A DNA stretch of 16,042 bases from an uncultured Actinomycetes bacterium (GCA_937927725.1 CALBSE010000051.1:1-16042); one strand, 5' to 3'. Counted from the first letter of the stretch, positions 5,399-13,307 are shown. The notes: generated from the letters alone by a model not told the origin. Made by a program: numbers and translations.

Positions 5399-5404
5399 CC
5401 GGTG

Positions 5405-5875
5405 ATGGTCACAAAAGAAGAACTATTCCGCCCTTGGACGGTCGGTCAGGTCGCAGAGAGGAGCGGACTTTCGATCTCATCACTCCATTTCTATGAGCGT
5501 GAAGGACTGATCTTCTCCACACGCAACGAGGGCAATCAGCGAAGGTTTGGCCGGGATACGTTGCGCAGACTCGCGTTCATACGAGCGGCGCAGTCCGTTG
5601 GGATTTCACTCGCCGACATTCGCGACGCACTCGAAAAGTTGCCGCAGCAACGAACGCCTCGCGAAGGCGACTGGAAGAAATTGGCAGCAGGTTGGCGCAC
5701 TCAGCTTGAGGTTCGTATCGAACAACTTGAACGACTTCGAGATGATCTAACGACCTGTATCGGATGCGGATGTTTGTCCTTCGAGCGGTGCAAGTTAACC
5801 AATCCGGCTGATCGTCTGAGCGCAGAAGGTCCAGGAGCCCGCCGCTTTGCTCCTGGAAGTCCTCGTTCGAAGTGA
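5405..5875 (+). CDS. soxR: Redox-sensitive MerR-family regulator SoxR
   Basis: 156 residues from ATG 5405; the frame stays open far upstream but that part overlaps the divergent operon. Residues about 9-75 are the MerR winged helix-turn-helix (WTVGQVAERSGLSISSLHFYEREGLI, then NQRRFGRDTLRRLAFIRAAQSVGISLADI). A long dimerisation helix (about 90-115) leads to C118, C121, C123 and C129 in the exact CX2CXCX5C spacing that binds the SoxR [2Fe-2S] cluster, followed by KLTNPADRLSAEGPGARRF. SoxR is oxidised by redox-cycling compounds and then activates promoters by DNA twisting. In actinobacteria it responds to redox-active natural products and governs oxidoreductases, which fits the adjacent PPOX operon. 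A perfect hairpin lies in the last codons. Confidence 0.95.
   Translation: MVTKEELFRPWTVGQVAERSGLSISSLHFYEREGLIFSTRNEGNQRRFGRDTLRRLAFIRAAQSVGISLADIRDALEKLPQQRTPREGDWKKLAAGWRTQLEVRIEQLERLRDDLTTCIGCGCLSFERCKLTNPADRLSAEGPGARRFAPGSPRSK
5830..5857. other. Perfect 9-bp inverted repeat at the end of soxR
   Basis: TCCAGGAGC at 5830-5838 and GCTCCTGGA at 5849-5857 pair perfectly across a 10-nt loop. It lies in the last codons of soxR, 16 nt before the stop. No T-tract follows, so a classical terminator is not shown; it could protect the mRNA 3' end or attenuate read-through into the next gene. Confidence 0.45.
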
Positions 5876-5880
5876 AGCAC

Positions 5881-5909
5881 TTCGGATGCATGACTGTCGT
5901 TCATAGACT
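5881..5909 (+). promoter_or_regulatory. Possible promoter for the DHFR-family gene
   Basis: TAGACT at 5904-5909 has a weak -35 candidate TTCGGA (5881-5886) at a 17-bp spacing. The start codon lies 30 nt downstream with its own ribosome binding site. Confidence 0.3.
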
Positions 5910-5938
5910 GAGTTTCCGTCTCCGACGAAGAGGTCGAA

Positions 5939-6613
5939 ATGTCCCAAGTTCGAGTTCATAACTTTTCAATTTCCCTCGACGGATTTGGAACCGGTGAGGG
6001 TCTGACCTTCGACGCGCCATTTGGCCATGCTGGCCATCGATTGCACGAGTGGTATTTCGATACTCGTTTCTGGCACGAGAAGATTGGCGACGGCGGTGGG
6101 TCCTCAGGTGTTGACAATGCATTCGCCGAACGCATTGATGTCGGATTCGGTGCCGAGATCATGGGACGCGGCAAGTTCGGACCTCAGACTGGTCCGTGGG
6201 CCGACCTCGGAACTGATGATGAGTGGCGCGGTTGGTGGGGACCGAACCCACCGTTCCACACGCCTGTGTTCGTGCTTACGCATCATCCGCGTCCTTCCAT
6301 CGAGATGGAAGGTGGGAATGTCTTTCACTTCATCGACGCGACTCCCCACGAAGCGCTTGCACTTGCGCAAGCAGCGGCTGGTGATCTCGATGTGCGAATT
6401 GGTGGAGGCCCAACGGTCGTTCGCGAATTCCTCGACGCAGGCCTTATCGATGTGATGCACGTTGTGCAGGTGCCGATACTGCTTGGTCGAGGTGTTCGCC
6501 TTTGGGACGGGCTCGAAGGTTTGGAGGAGCGCTATGCGATCGAGTCGGTTTCGTCGCCGAGCGGCGTCACCCACATCACTTTGAGTCGTCGCTCGCCGTC
6601 GCTCGGCCTCTGA
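5939..6613 (+). CDS. Dihydrofolate reductase family protein (RibD C-terminal type)
   Basis: 224 residues from ATG 5939, preceded by GAAGAGG at a 5-nt gap. The order of motifs fits the DHFR/RibD reductase fold: VRVHNFSISLDGF at the start, GAEIMGRGKFGP, PVFVLTHHPRPSIEMEGG, then DLDVRIGGGPTVVREFLDAGLIDVMHVVQVPILLGRGVRLWDGL, with the GGG loop for the NADPH phosphates and P-I-L-L-G-x-G. The C-terminus HITLSRR is a final strand. These stand-alone proteins reduce unknown substrates with NAD(P)H and seldom work in riboflavin or folate synthesis. The gene is 63 nt downstream of soxR on the same strand and may belong to its regulon by read-through, though no second SoxR box is seen before it. Confidence 0.88.
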   Translation: MSQVRVHNFSISLDGFGTGEGLTFDAPFGHAGHRLHEWYFDTRFWHEKIGDGGGSSGVDNAFAERIDVGFGAEIMGRGKFGPQTGPWADLGTDDEWRGWWGPNPPFHTPVFVLTHHPRPSIEMEGGNVFHFIDATPHEALALAQAAAGDLDVRIGGGPTVVREFLDAGLIDVMHVVQVPILLGRGVRLWDGLEGLEERYAIESVSSPSGVTHITLSRRSPSLGL

Positions 6614-6703
6614 CTGCGTGCGTGGCGGTCGAAGGTCTACACTGTTGACTCTTAACTGCGACGTTGCCGTCGTGGTGTCCGAACTGTCCTGAGGTCTTTC
6701 CCG

Positions 6704-9700
6704 ATGTCTCAACACCGTCGCTCCTGTGTCGCCGTGACCGCCGTGGTGGTCGCACTCGCCCTGCTCGCCACCGCCTGTTCGGGTGAGCCCTCGATTCGAC
6801 GTGGGGCCAGTGCTGCCGGGAACCCAGTCGATCTTCCCGCCCTAGCGCCCGCCGCCGGTGCCGGTGAGCGGGTCCCGATGTGGGTCCGGTCCGAGGTGAC
6901 GCCCTCGTCGTGGGTGTCGAGTTCCACGGTGCCGACATTGGTCGTCCCGGGTGCGTCGGGTGCATGGACGTTCAAGATCTCGGATCTGTCCGATGGCACG
7001 TCGTCGTTCGGGACGCGCACCTACGCCGAGTCGGGTTCGACGGCACGGATCCCCGCCGGGTTGTTGCAGAACGGCAACGTCTATACGTGGGTGGCCGAGA
7101 GTCCGGGACAGACGCCAGTGGGTGGATCGTTCACGGTGGATGTGCAGTTGCGCGATGTGCAGGTGACCGATTCGGTTGGCAACGTCGTGGTGGCGTTGTC
7201 ATCGGGTGAGGCGTCCTACGCCTGGTCCTCGCACTCGATGGGTTCGTTGGGTGGTCCGGTCGGAATTTCGTTGCAGTTCCAGGGGTCGAACCGTCCGTCG
7301 CCGGGTGTTCCGGCCGGTTGGGTGCTGACCTCGTCAAGCGGCAGCCCCTACGAATCGGTTGTGACGCGTCCCGACGGCAGTGTGGGTCTCGTCGCCAAAA
7401 ATGGTCAGGTGTCGAGCTACCGCCGCGGCACCGGTGGGGTATGGAATCCGGTGAAGATGGCCGGTGACGGTCTTGATGCCAGCGGTTTGGCGCCGGTGTT
7501 GATCGAGAATGCGGACGGATCCTGGTCGGTCACGTCGAAGGCGTCGACGACGAAGTTCATCGACGACAACGGTGACGGCACCGCCAACCTCGCTGGGGTG
7601 TCGGCTGATGGCGCGCCGATGTTGCAACAGGATTGGAATGGTGGTCTGTTGCGGTCAATCACCGATCCAGTGTCGGGACGTTCGGTGGAACTGGTCTACG
7701 GCGGCGGTTCGTGTCCAGCACCTGTGGGTGGTTTCGTGGCCGCTCCGGAGGGCATGTTGTGCCGGGTGAAATTCTGGGACGGTTCGACGAGTGCGTTCAT
7801 GTACGTCGACACACCAGATGGTCCGAGTATTGGTCGACTGATCGATTTTCCTGAGGCGGCCGGTGACGGCGCGCAGGTTTCCGATGTCGCGTACGACGCA
7901 GCTGGGCGCATCGCCACGACGCGTTCGCCGTTGGTGGCCGCAGCGGCGGCGTCGGGTGTGGTGGCGGCCGACGACGCGCAGTTCTGGACGGATGTCACCT
8001 ACTCAGCCGACGGTCGGGTGGAGCGGACTACCGACGCTGCGCCGACTCCCGGTGCGACTCGCTGCGCGCGTTCGTTCCAGATCGAGGGCACGCTCGCCGC
8101 AGTTTCCGATTCGTGTCTGGGTCGGACGGTGACGACGGTTGTTTTCGACGGCACCACCTTCTTCCCCCTCGCGACCACCGACGTCACCGGTCGGACCTCT
8201 ACCAACACGTGGGACTTTGCCACCGGCAACTTGCTGCGGTCGGTCGACATGACCGGTCGAGTCACGGTCAACACGTTCACTGACGGGAACCTGGTGCAGA
8301 CCCGCGGTCCGTCGCGTGATCTCGCCACATCGCAGACGACGGTGCACGAGTACGACGAGTCGTACGCCGCGTCGTCAGAGGGCGTGCCCATGCGCGGACT
8401 CGACGTCGTCTACTGGCCGTCGGCCACCAACCGCGGTACGGACGCAGTACAGGAACTTGGTCCAACCCGTGACGGCGAACTTCTGTCGTCTCTTACCGTG
8501 AACTGGGACAACTCGCCGGCAGGGAATCGCACAGGCGGTTGGTCGGCGATGATGACGGGGTTGTTGACCATCGACACCGCCGGTACCTACGCGTTCGCGT
8601 CGAACAACTCCACAGCCCGCCTGCGCATCGCCAATAACGCCTGTGAAGACGGCGGCTGTCGCGAGCTCAACCTGCCCGCCGGTCCGGTGTCGATTCAGGT
8701 CGAGGTGGCCACCGACTCGCCGACGGCATCGATGGACCTGACCTGGTCGGGCCCCGACACAAGTGGAGTATCGAAGTCGATTCCTACCGATCGTCTGCGC
8801 CCGCAGTACGGATTCGCCACCGAGACGAAGATCGTCGACCCCACTGCTGAGCGGGCCAACACCGACAGCATCTCGCGCAGCGCCTACGCCAACCCGGCCA
8901 AGGGTATCGTCACCTCGCGGACCTCTACGGGTGGTTCGCAGGTCCAGCTCTCCTACGAGGGGTCGGGGTGGAATCGTCCAACGGCGTCGACGCTTCCGGC
9001 GGGCAACGCAATGCGTCAGACGTGGTGGGGTGACAAAGAGTCGGCCACTGCGCCGTGCCCCGGGGCCAAAGGGGCAGTGCAGGGCGGCGCGTCGAAGGAG
9101 TCGATCACGCCCGGTCCCGATGGGGGCGACGGTCCGTCGGCCCAGCAGTGGTACACGGCATCGGGTGCGGTGGCTGCGAACCGCCTTTCCGGTGGCGGCG
9201 CCACTCAGTGTCTGACCTATGACCAGGCCGGTCGGGTAGCAACGGTCGAGACCCTCGGAATGGGCTCGATGTCGAAGTTGACGATCGACTACGCCGTTTC
9301 CGGCAATCCGTTGGTGACGTCGCTGACCGAAACGCAGGGCGACACGGTCACGACCTCGACCACTGAAGTCGACCTTGCTGGTCGCACCATCCGCTCAGTT
9401 GATCGGTACGGGATCGTCACGCTCACCACTTACGACTCCCGCACCGGGGCCGTGTCCACGGTGACCTCCACGCCGCCGGGCACCGCACCGGTCGTGGCCA
9501 CCTATGGCTACGACGAGTTCGCGCGTCCGATCTCTGTCGCCGTCGATGGTCGGGTTTTGTCCGCCACTGCCTACGACGAGCTCGGCCTGCCCGCCACCGT
9601 CACGTACGGCAACGGCGCGGTGTCGAACATCACCTACGACGCTCAGGACCGACCGATTTCTTTGGCCACGGCAACGGGAGGCCGCAACTACACGTCGTCG

Positions 9701-11188
9701 ATCGCCATGTCGTCCGCTGGTGTGCGATCGTCAACGACACTCACCGGCGAGGGTCGGACGTCGACGTTCGACTTCTCCCACGACACCAACGGCCGACTGT
9801 CGGCAGTGTCGGTGTCGGCCGGACTCGTGAACGAGGCCCGGTCGTGGGTCTACGGCTACGACGCCAACTCCAACCGCACCACCCAGACCGTGACTGTCGG
9901 CAGCAGCGCACCGGTTACCTCAACCTCCACGTACGACGCTGCCGATCGTTTGGTGGCCACCACCGACCCGACCATCGCCGGTCCCATCACGTACGACAAG
10001 CGCGGCAACGCGACCCAGATTGGTCCCGACCGTTTCACCTACGACGCGTCCGACCTGCTGGTGTCGGCCACCGATGGCACGACCACCGTCGCGTACCAAC
10101 GCTCGGTCACCGGCACGGTGCTGGCCAAAACCACGACCGACGCCAAAGGATCCACCACTATTCGATTCGGCTCCAGCGGGTTCATCCTCGACGATGCCGC
10201 ACGCCCGACCCTGTTCCAGATTCCTTTGCCGGGCGGCGTGCAATTCAGTCGACCGATCGGCGGATCGGCGACATGGGACGTCACCGCAATCACCGGCGAC
10301 CAGTTCATCACCCTCGACGACGCCGGAAACCGTAGTGGTGAGATCAGTACGTTCACCCCGTTCGGTGAACGTCTCGCTGGTGCCACCAGCGTCGATGCCA
10401 ACCGTCCCGACCTGACTTGGCGAGCCACCGAGGCCAATGAGACCCTCGCCCTCGCTCTGCCGGTCGTGGCCATGGGTGCCCGCGTGTACGTCCCCGCCCT
10501 CGGCCGGTTCATCCAAGTCGACCCTGTCGTTGGAGGATCGGCCAACAGTTACGACTATGCCAACCAGGACCCAACGTCGATCTCCGACCCCAGCGGTAAC
10601 GCCCCCGAGGCACGCGACTGGATCGGACTCGGACTCGTTGCCGTCGCCTCGGCCGTCGTGTCGCTGTTCGTCGGCGCCAAGATGGGCGCCAAGCTTGGCA
10701 TGGGTATTGGAGCCCTCGTCGGGGTTATTTTCGGCGCAACCAACATGGTCGTTCAGGCGCTCACGGGCGGGGACTGGGCGGTCGGCGTGGGGAGCGTCCT
10801 TGTCGGTGTGCTCGCCGGCGTCGCTGCCGGCGGGATCGCCGGCAAGCTCAAGTTTGCCAAGGCCACCAAAAAGTCCTGGCCGCAAACCGAGGACAGGATG
10901 ATCTACGACCTCTTCAAGATGGGCGAAATCGACCCGTCAGTTGCTCCGCTCACCAAAGTGCCCACGATGAATCGTGCGTCGCTGTACAAGCCCCTTTCGG
11001 TTTCTGAATACAACCCCTTCGTTAACGGGAAGTCAGTCACGGAAGTGGTGAAGAAGCGGGCGTCGGTGTCCTCGTCCTTGTCCTCCGACGCGGGAAATAT
11101 CGTTGAAGAGCCCTTGTTCCTCAACTATCAAGCGCAGTTCAATCCCAAGATGGCCAGAATCACCAATCGGATGACGATCCGGCGGTAG
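6704..11188 (+). CDS. RHS/YD-repeat lipoprotein with PA14 domain and variable C-terminal tip
   Basis: 1494 residues from ATG 6704, with GAGG 9 nt upstream. The signal sequence ends LALLATAC-SG, so C25 is a probable lipidation site and the protein is exported and anchored outside the membrane. Residues about 55-560 are a beta-rich N-terminal part with early YD repeats (YDAAGRI, YSADGRV). Residues about 565-700 form a PA14-like domain (GLLTIDTAGTYAFASNNSTARLRI, then PAGPVSIQVEVATDSPTASMDLTW), a carbohydrate-binding type of module. YD repeats continue to about 1190. The RHS core at about 1263-1299 has GRFIQVDP and SYDYANQDPTSISDPSG. A glycine-rich hydrophobic stretch (about 1306-1383) and a unique tip of about 110 residues follow. 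In this family the shell encloses a C-terminal toxin released at the core. The tip is unrecognised, is lower in GC, and no same-strand immunity gene follows. Confidence 0.9.
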   Translation: MSQHRRSCVAVTAVVVALALLATACSGEPSIRRGASAAGNPVDLPALAPAAGAGERVPMWVRSEVTPSSWVSSSTVPTLVVPGASGAWTFKISDLSDGTSSFGTRTYAESGSTARIPAGLLQNGNVYTWVAESPGQTPVGGSFTVDVQLRDVQVTDSVGNVVVALSSGEASYAWSSHSMGSLGGPVGISLQFQGSNRPSPGVPAGWVLTSSSGSPYESVVTRPDGSVGLVAKNGQVSSYRRGTGGVWNPVKMAGDGLDASGLAPVLIENADGSWSVTSKASTTKFIDDNGDGTANLAGVSADGAPMLQQDWNGGLLRSITDPVSGRSVELVYGGGSCPAPVGGFVAAPEGMLCRVKFWDGSTSAFMYVDTPDGPSIGRLIDFPEAAGDGAQVSDVAYDAAGRIATTRSPLVAAAAASGVVAADDAQFWTDVTYSADGRVERTTDAAPTPGATRCARSFQIEGTLAAVSDSCLGRTVTTVVFDGTTFFPLATTDVTGRTSTNTWDFATGNLLRSVDMTGRVTVNTFTDGNLVQTRGPSRDLATSQTTVHEYDESYAASSEGVPMRGLDVVYWPSATNRGTDAVQELGPTRDGELLSSLTVNWDNSPAGNRTGGWSAMMTGLLTIDTAGTYAFASNNSTARLRIANNACEDGGCRELNLPAGPVSIQVEVATDSPTASMDLTWSGPDTSGVSKSIPTDRLRPQYGFATETKIVDPTAERANTDSISRSAYANPAKGIVTSRTSTGGSQVQLSYEGSGWNRPTASTLPAGNAMRQTWWGDKESATAPCPGAKGAVQGGASKESITPGPDGGDGPSAQQWYTASGAVAANRLSGGGATQCLTYDQAGRVATVETLGMGSMSKLTIDYAVSGNPLVTSLTETQGDTVTTSTTEVDLAGRTIRSVDRYGIVTLTTYDSRTGAVSTVTSTPPGTAPVVATYGYDEFARPISVAVDGRVLSATAYDELGLPATVTYGNGAVSNITYDAQDRPISLATATGGRNYTSSIAMSSAGVRSSTTLTGEGRTSTFDFSHDTNGRLSAVSVSAGLVNEARSWVYGYDANSNRTTQTVTVGSSAPVTSTSTYDAADRLVATTDPTIAGPITYDKRGNATQIGPDRFTYDASDLLVSATDGTTTVAYQRSVTGTVLAKTTTDAKGSTTIRFGSSGFILDDAARPTLFQIPLPGGVQFSRPIGGSATWDVTAITGDQFITLDDAGNRSGEISTFTPFGERLAGATSVDANRPDLTWRATEANETLALALPVVAMGARVYVPALGRFIQVDPVVGGSANSYDYANQDPTSISDPSGNAPEARDWIGLGLVAVASAVVSLFVGAKMGAKLGMGIGALVGVIFGATNMVVQALTGGDWAVGVGSVLVGVLAGVAAGGIAGKLKFAKATKKSWPQTEDRMIYDLFKMGEIDPSVAPLTKVPTMNRASLYKPLSVSEYNPFVNGKSVTEVVKKRASVSSSLSSDAGNIVEEPLFLNYQAQFNPKMARITNRMTIRR
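10920..11188 (+). other. C-terminal tip-coding segment with shifted base composition
   Basis: Within the RHS gene, three sampled 60-base lines from 10981 on contain about 48-60% GC, whereas a sampled line of the repeat part (9781-9840) contains 70%. The change falls just after the membrane stretch, where toxin tips are exchanged in polymorphic RHS proteins. The tip begins near KSWPQTEDRMIYDLFKMGE. Confidence 0.5.
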
Positions 11189-11256
11189 ATGCAGGGTGTC
11201 GGTGCCGTCGCTGGCCGCTGCCCTCATCAGCGTGGGGCCTATCGGGTCGCCGCGAG

Positions 11257-11682
11257 TCAGCGCCGCTCAAGGACCAACACGGGAATGATTCGCGTCGTTG
11301 CCGCTTCGTACTCTGCGAAAACTGGGCTGGCGATCTTTTGGCGATCAAACAGTTCGTCGCGTTCAGCGCCCGTTGCTTCTCGAACGCGAACGGGCACGAT
11401 GTCGTCACCAAGTTCAATCTGCGTATCGGGGTTGGCGATGAGGTTGTGATACCAGTCGGGGTTGGTTGGTTGACCGCCCTTTGAGGCAAAGATGACGACG
11501 TCGTCGCCATTCGGCAGATACACGAGTGGCGCGTGACGAACGATGCCGCTCTTGGCTCCAGTGTGATGAACGATCGTCATTGGTCGGCCTTCAAAGTGGC
11601 CGCCAACCTTGCCGCCGTTGGCGCGGAACTCATTCATGATCTGCGTATTGAAATCGTTCAGTTCGTCGGTCATGTGCGTCAT
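11257..11682 (-). CDS. Ddn-like deazaflavin (F420)-dependent nitroreductase-family protein
   Basis: 141 residues from ATG 11682; ATG 11673 is an alternative. It has the split-barrel pattern of the Ddn/FDOR-A group: FNTQIMNEFRANGGKVGGHFEGRPMTIVHHTGAKSGIVRHAPLVYLPNGDDVVIFASKGGQPTNPDWYHNLIANPDTQIELGDD. The blocks N-G-G-x-V-G-G, L/I-x-H-x-TGAKSG, PLVY, VIFASKGGxPxNPDWYHNLxANP are near-diagnostic. Members bind F420H2 and reduce nitro compounds, quinones or fatty acids. It is single-copy in the window, ends convergent with the RHS gene (68 nt apart) and diverges from an F420-type PPOX gene. Two neighbouring F420 proteins strengthen the view that the host makes this cofactor. Confidence 0.93.
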   Translation of the reverse strand: MTHMTDELNDFNTQIMNEFRANGGKVGGHFEGRPMTIVHHTGAKSGIVRHAPLVYLPNGDDVVIFASKGGQPTNPDWYHNLIANPDTQIELGDDIVPVRVREATGAERDELFDRQKIASPVFAEYEAATTRIIPVLVLERR

Positions 11683-11743
11683 GGTAACGGTTTCGTTTGA
11701 TGATTCACGTGCGTTGATGAATGATTTCAGACGCCTCTCACGG

Positions 11744-11749
11744 CATACT
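11744..11749 (+). promoter_or_regulatory. Probable -10 element for leaderless operon start
   Basis: CATACT ends 7 nt before ATG 11757, which has no Shine-Dalgarno sequence. This position supports ATG 11757 as the true start over the in-frame ATG at 11721. Confidence 0.45.
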
Positions 11750-11756
11750 TCCTGTC

Positions 11757-12170
11757 ATGTATGCAGATCTTGACACCGCGAAGTACATCGCTTTTGTCTC
11801 CTATCGAAAAGATGGAACCCCCGTCTCGACGGCAGTGTGGGTCGTCCCGTACGAAGATGGTTACGCGTTCACGACCGATTCTGATTCGTGGAAAATCAAG
11901 CGCATTTTGAAAAACCCCAACGTGACAATTCAGGCCAGCAACGTTCGCGGGAAGCCAAAGCGCGGATCCACAATCTTCACTGGAACCGCTGAAGTGCTTG
12001 ACGCAAACGGAGTAGCCAACGTCCGAGAAGTGGTTCGGCGAAAGTACCGGATCATGTACCGGCTTCTGATCGAACGAAGCGACAAAAAAGCGGCGAAGAA
12101 AAGCGGTTCCTCTACAGCAGGAACTGCAGCGATAAAGGTTGTTCTCGCTCCGTCGACACAGAATGCCTAG
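11757..12170 (+). CDS. PPOX-class F420-dependent oxidoreductase (Rv2061-type)
   Basis: 137 residues from ATG 11757, giving the usual short family start MYADLDTAKYIAFVSYRKDGTPVSTAVWVVPYEDGYAFTTDSDSWKIKRILKNPNVTIQASNVRGKPKRGSTIFTGTAEVLD. The blocks D-x-A-K/R-Y-I/V-A-x-x-x-x-R-x-D-G-T-P-V-x-T-x-V-W and S-x-K-x-KRIxxNPxVTxxxxxxRG are those I associate with the mycobacterial Rv2061-type F420 subfamily. It probably binds F420 through the basic KIKRI region. A C-terminal Lys/Ser stretch (SDKKAAKKSGSS) precedes a last strand AIKVVL. It leads a four-gene group; the next gene starts 9 nt after its stop. Confidence 0.88.
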   Translation: MYADLDTAKYIAFVSYRKDGTPVSTAVWVVPYEDGYAFTTDSDSWKIKRILKNPNVTIQASNVRGKPKRGSTIFTGTAEVLDANGVANVREVVRRKYRIMYRLLIERSDKKAAKKSGSSTAGTAAIKVVLAPSTQNA

Positions 12171-12173
12171 ATT
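12168..12173 (+). promoter_or_regulatory. Possible internal -10 element
   Basis: TAGATT overlaps the stop codon of the PPOX gene and ends 6 nt before GTG 12180. It could give an internal leaderless transcript of the membrane-protein genes, or be chance. Confidence 0.3.
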
Positions 12174-12179
12174 TACTCG

Positions 12180-13307
12180 GTGCGCACCCTTGCCTACATA
12201 GTGGGAGTTGCTCTCACGGCCGGAGTCACAATCGCGGCGATTGCGTCGATGGTCGTGCCAAGGGCAACACGGTCTGGGCTTGCCCATCTCGTTACAAAGT
12301 CAGTGTTGGTAGTGACACGGCTTCCGTTGCGAGCAATGCGTTCGTACAAGACACAGGATCGTTGGCTACGAATTGCCGCGCCTATTTCGGTTCTTGTCCA
12401 ACTGGCGATCTATGTGTTTCTCATCATTGTGGGAATGGCATTTGTCATTTACGGACAAACCCATCTCTCGTGGAAACAGGCGGCCTGGCAATCTGCTTCG
12501 ACGGTTACGACACTCGGTTCTGTCGAGTCGGTGAATGGGCCATCGGCGATCACCGTGTCGATCGGCGCCTTCCTTGGCCTTGTGGTGATCGCCGTATTCA
12601 TGGGGTACTTGGTCGGTCTCTACAGCGCGTATGTTGCCCGCGAAAGTCTCATGGCCCGTTTCTCGCAAATTGGTGGCGAGCCAGCATGGGGACCAATGGT
12701 TCTCGCTCGAAGCGCAGCGCTTTCCGGCAAACCGGCATCGCTTCTTGAACCTGAAAATTGGCAGACCTGGATGGCCGACGTTCGTCTCGGTCAACAAGCA
12801 AGTCCAGTGCTCGCCCATTTTCGATCACCGGACCCAATGCGCCACTGGGTGACCACTCTTCTCGCAATGCTTGATGCCACCTCGCTCGCGCTTGGCCTTG
12901 GAATTGTCGAGGACCGAGCTGCAGCAATTCGAGTTTTGGCTGAGGGAACAATCACTCTTCGTGTGTTGCATCGAAAGGGAGTGAGTCAAGAGCGACTGAA
13001 TTGGCAGTTCGAAAAATATGTTCTCGATGTTCTTGATGGAGCAGAAACGCCAAGTCCCTCGGGAGCAACGATGGTGAGCGACGACGAGTGGAATGCGGCA
13101 GTAGGTGTTCTCGTAGGAATGGGCGCGGCGGATCGAACAAGTATCGAGTCGTCTCGCACAACCTTTGATTCACTTCGCGCCCTTTACGCCTCCGACGCTT
13201 GCGAGCTGGCAAGTCATCTTCATGCGGTTCGTGGCCCTTGGTCAGGCGAACGCCTCTTTCATCTCCCGGTGGTGTGGCCGGATGAAATCGGAGAAGTTTC
13301 GGCGTGA
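12180..13307 (+). CDS. Membrane protein with potassium-channel-like M1-P-M2 arrangement
   Basis: 375 residues from GTG 12180. A first hydrophobic segment (about 4-26) is followed by a basic linker, a second segment at about 66-91, a re-entrant-like stretch WKQAAWQSASTVTTLGSVES (98-117) and a third segment at about 123-148. Segment, pore loop, segment is the layout of two-transmembrane ion channels, and STVTTLGSV stands where channels have T-x-T-T-V-G-Y-G-D. The key Tyr-Gly-Asp is replaced by Ser-Val-Glu, so potassium selectivity is doubtful. The roughly 220 C-terminal residues are soluble, helical and of unknown function, and end HLHAVRGPWSGERLFHLPVVWPDE. I do not recognise a named family. 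It lies 9 nt after the PPOX gene and its stop overlaps the next start in GTGA. Confidence 0.7.
   Translation: MRTLAYIVGVALTAGVTIAAIASMVVPRATRSGLAHLVTKSVLVVTRLPLRAMRSYKTQDRWLRIAAPISVLVQLAIYVFLIIVGMAFVIYGQTHLSWKQAAWQSASTVTTLGSVESVNGPSAITVSIGAFLGLVVIAVFMGYLVGLYSAYVARESLMARFSQIGGEPAWGPMVLARSAALSGKPASLLEPENWQTWMADVRLGQQASPVLAHFRSPDPMRHWVTTLLAMLDATSLALGLGIVEDRAAAIRVLAEGTITLRVLHRKGVSQERLNWQFEKYVLDVLDGAETPSPSGATMVSDDEWNAAVGVLVGMGAADRTSIESSRTTFDSLRALYASDACELASHLHAVRGPWSGERLFHLPVVWPDEIGEVSA

Noticed and set aside
4859..5404. An N-terminal extension of soxR giving a 338-residue protein
   Set aside because: The extension runs antisense through the PPOX and muconolactone-isomerase-like genes and contains the SoxR box; ATG 5405 gives a protein of normal SoxR length.
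9920..10885. Long minus-strand open frame of 321 codons opposite the RHS gene
   Set aside because: It lies entirely antisense to the RHS core, is rich in Gly, Asp and Arg as expected from a GC-rich shadow, and has no recognisable domain.
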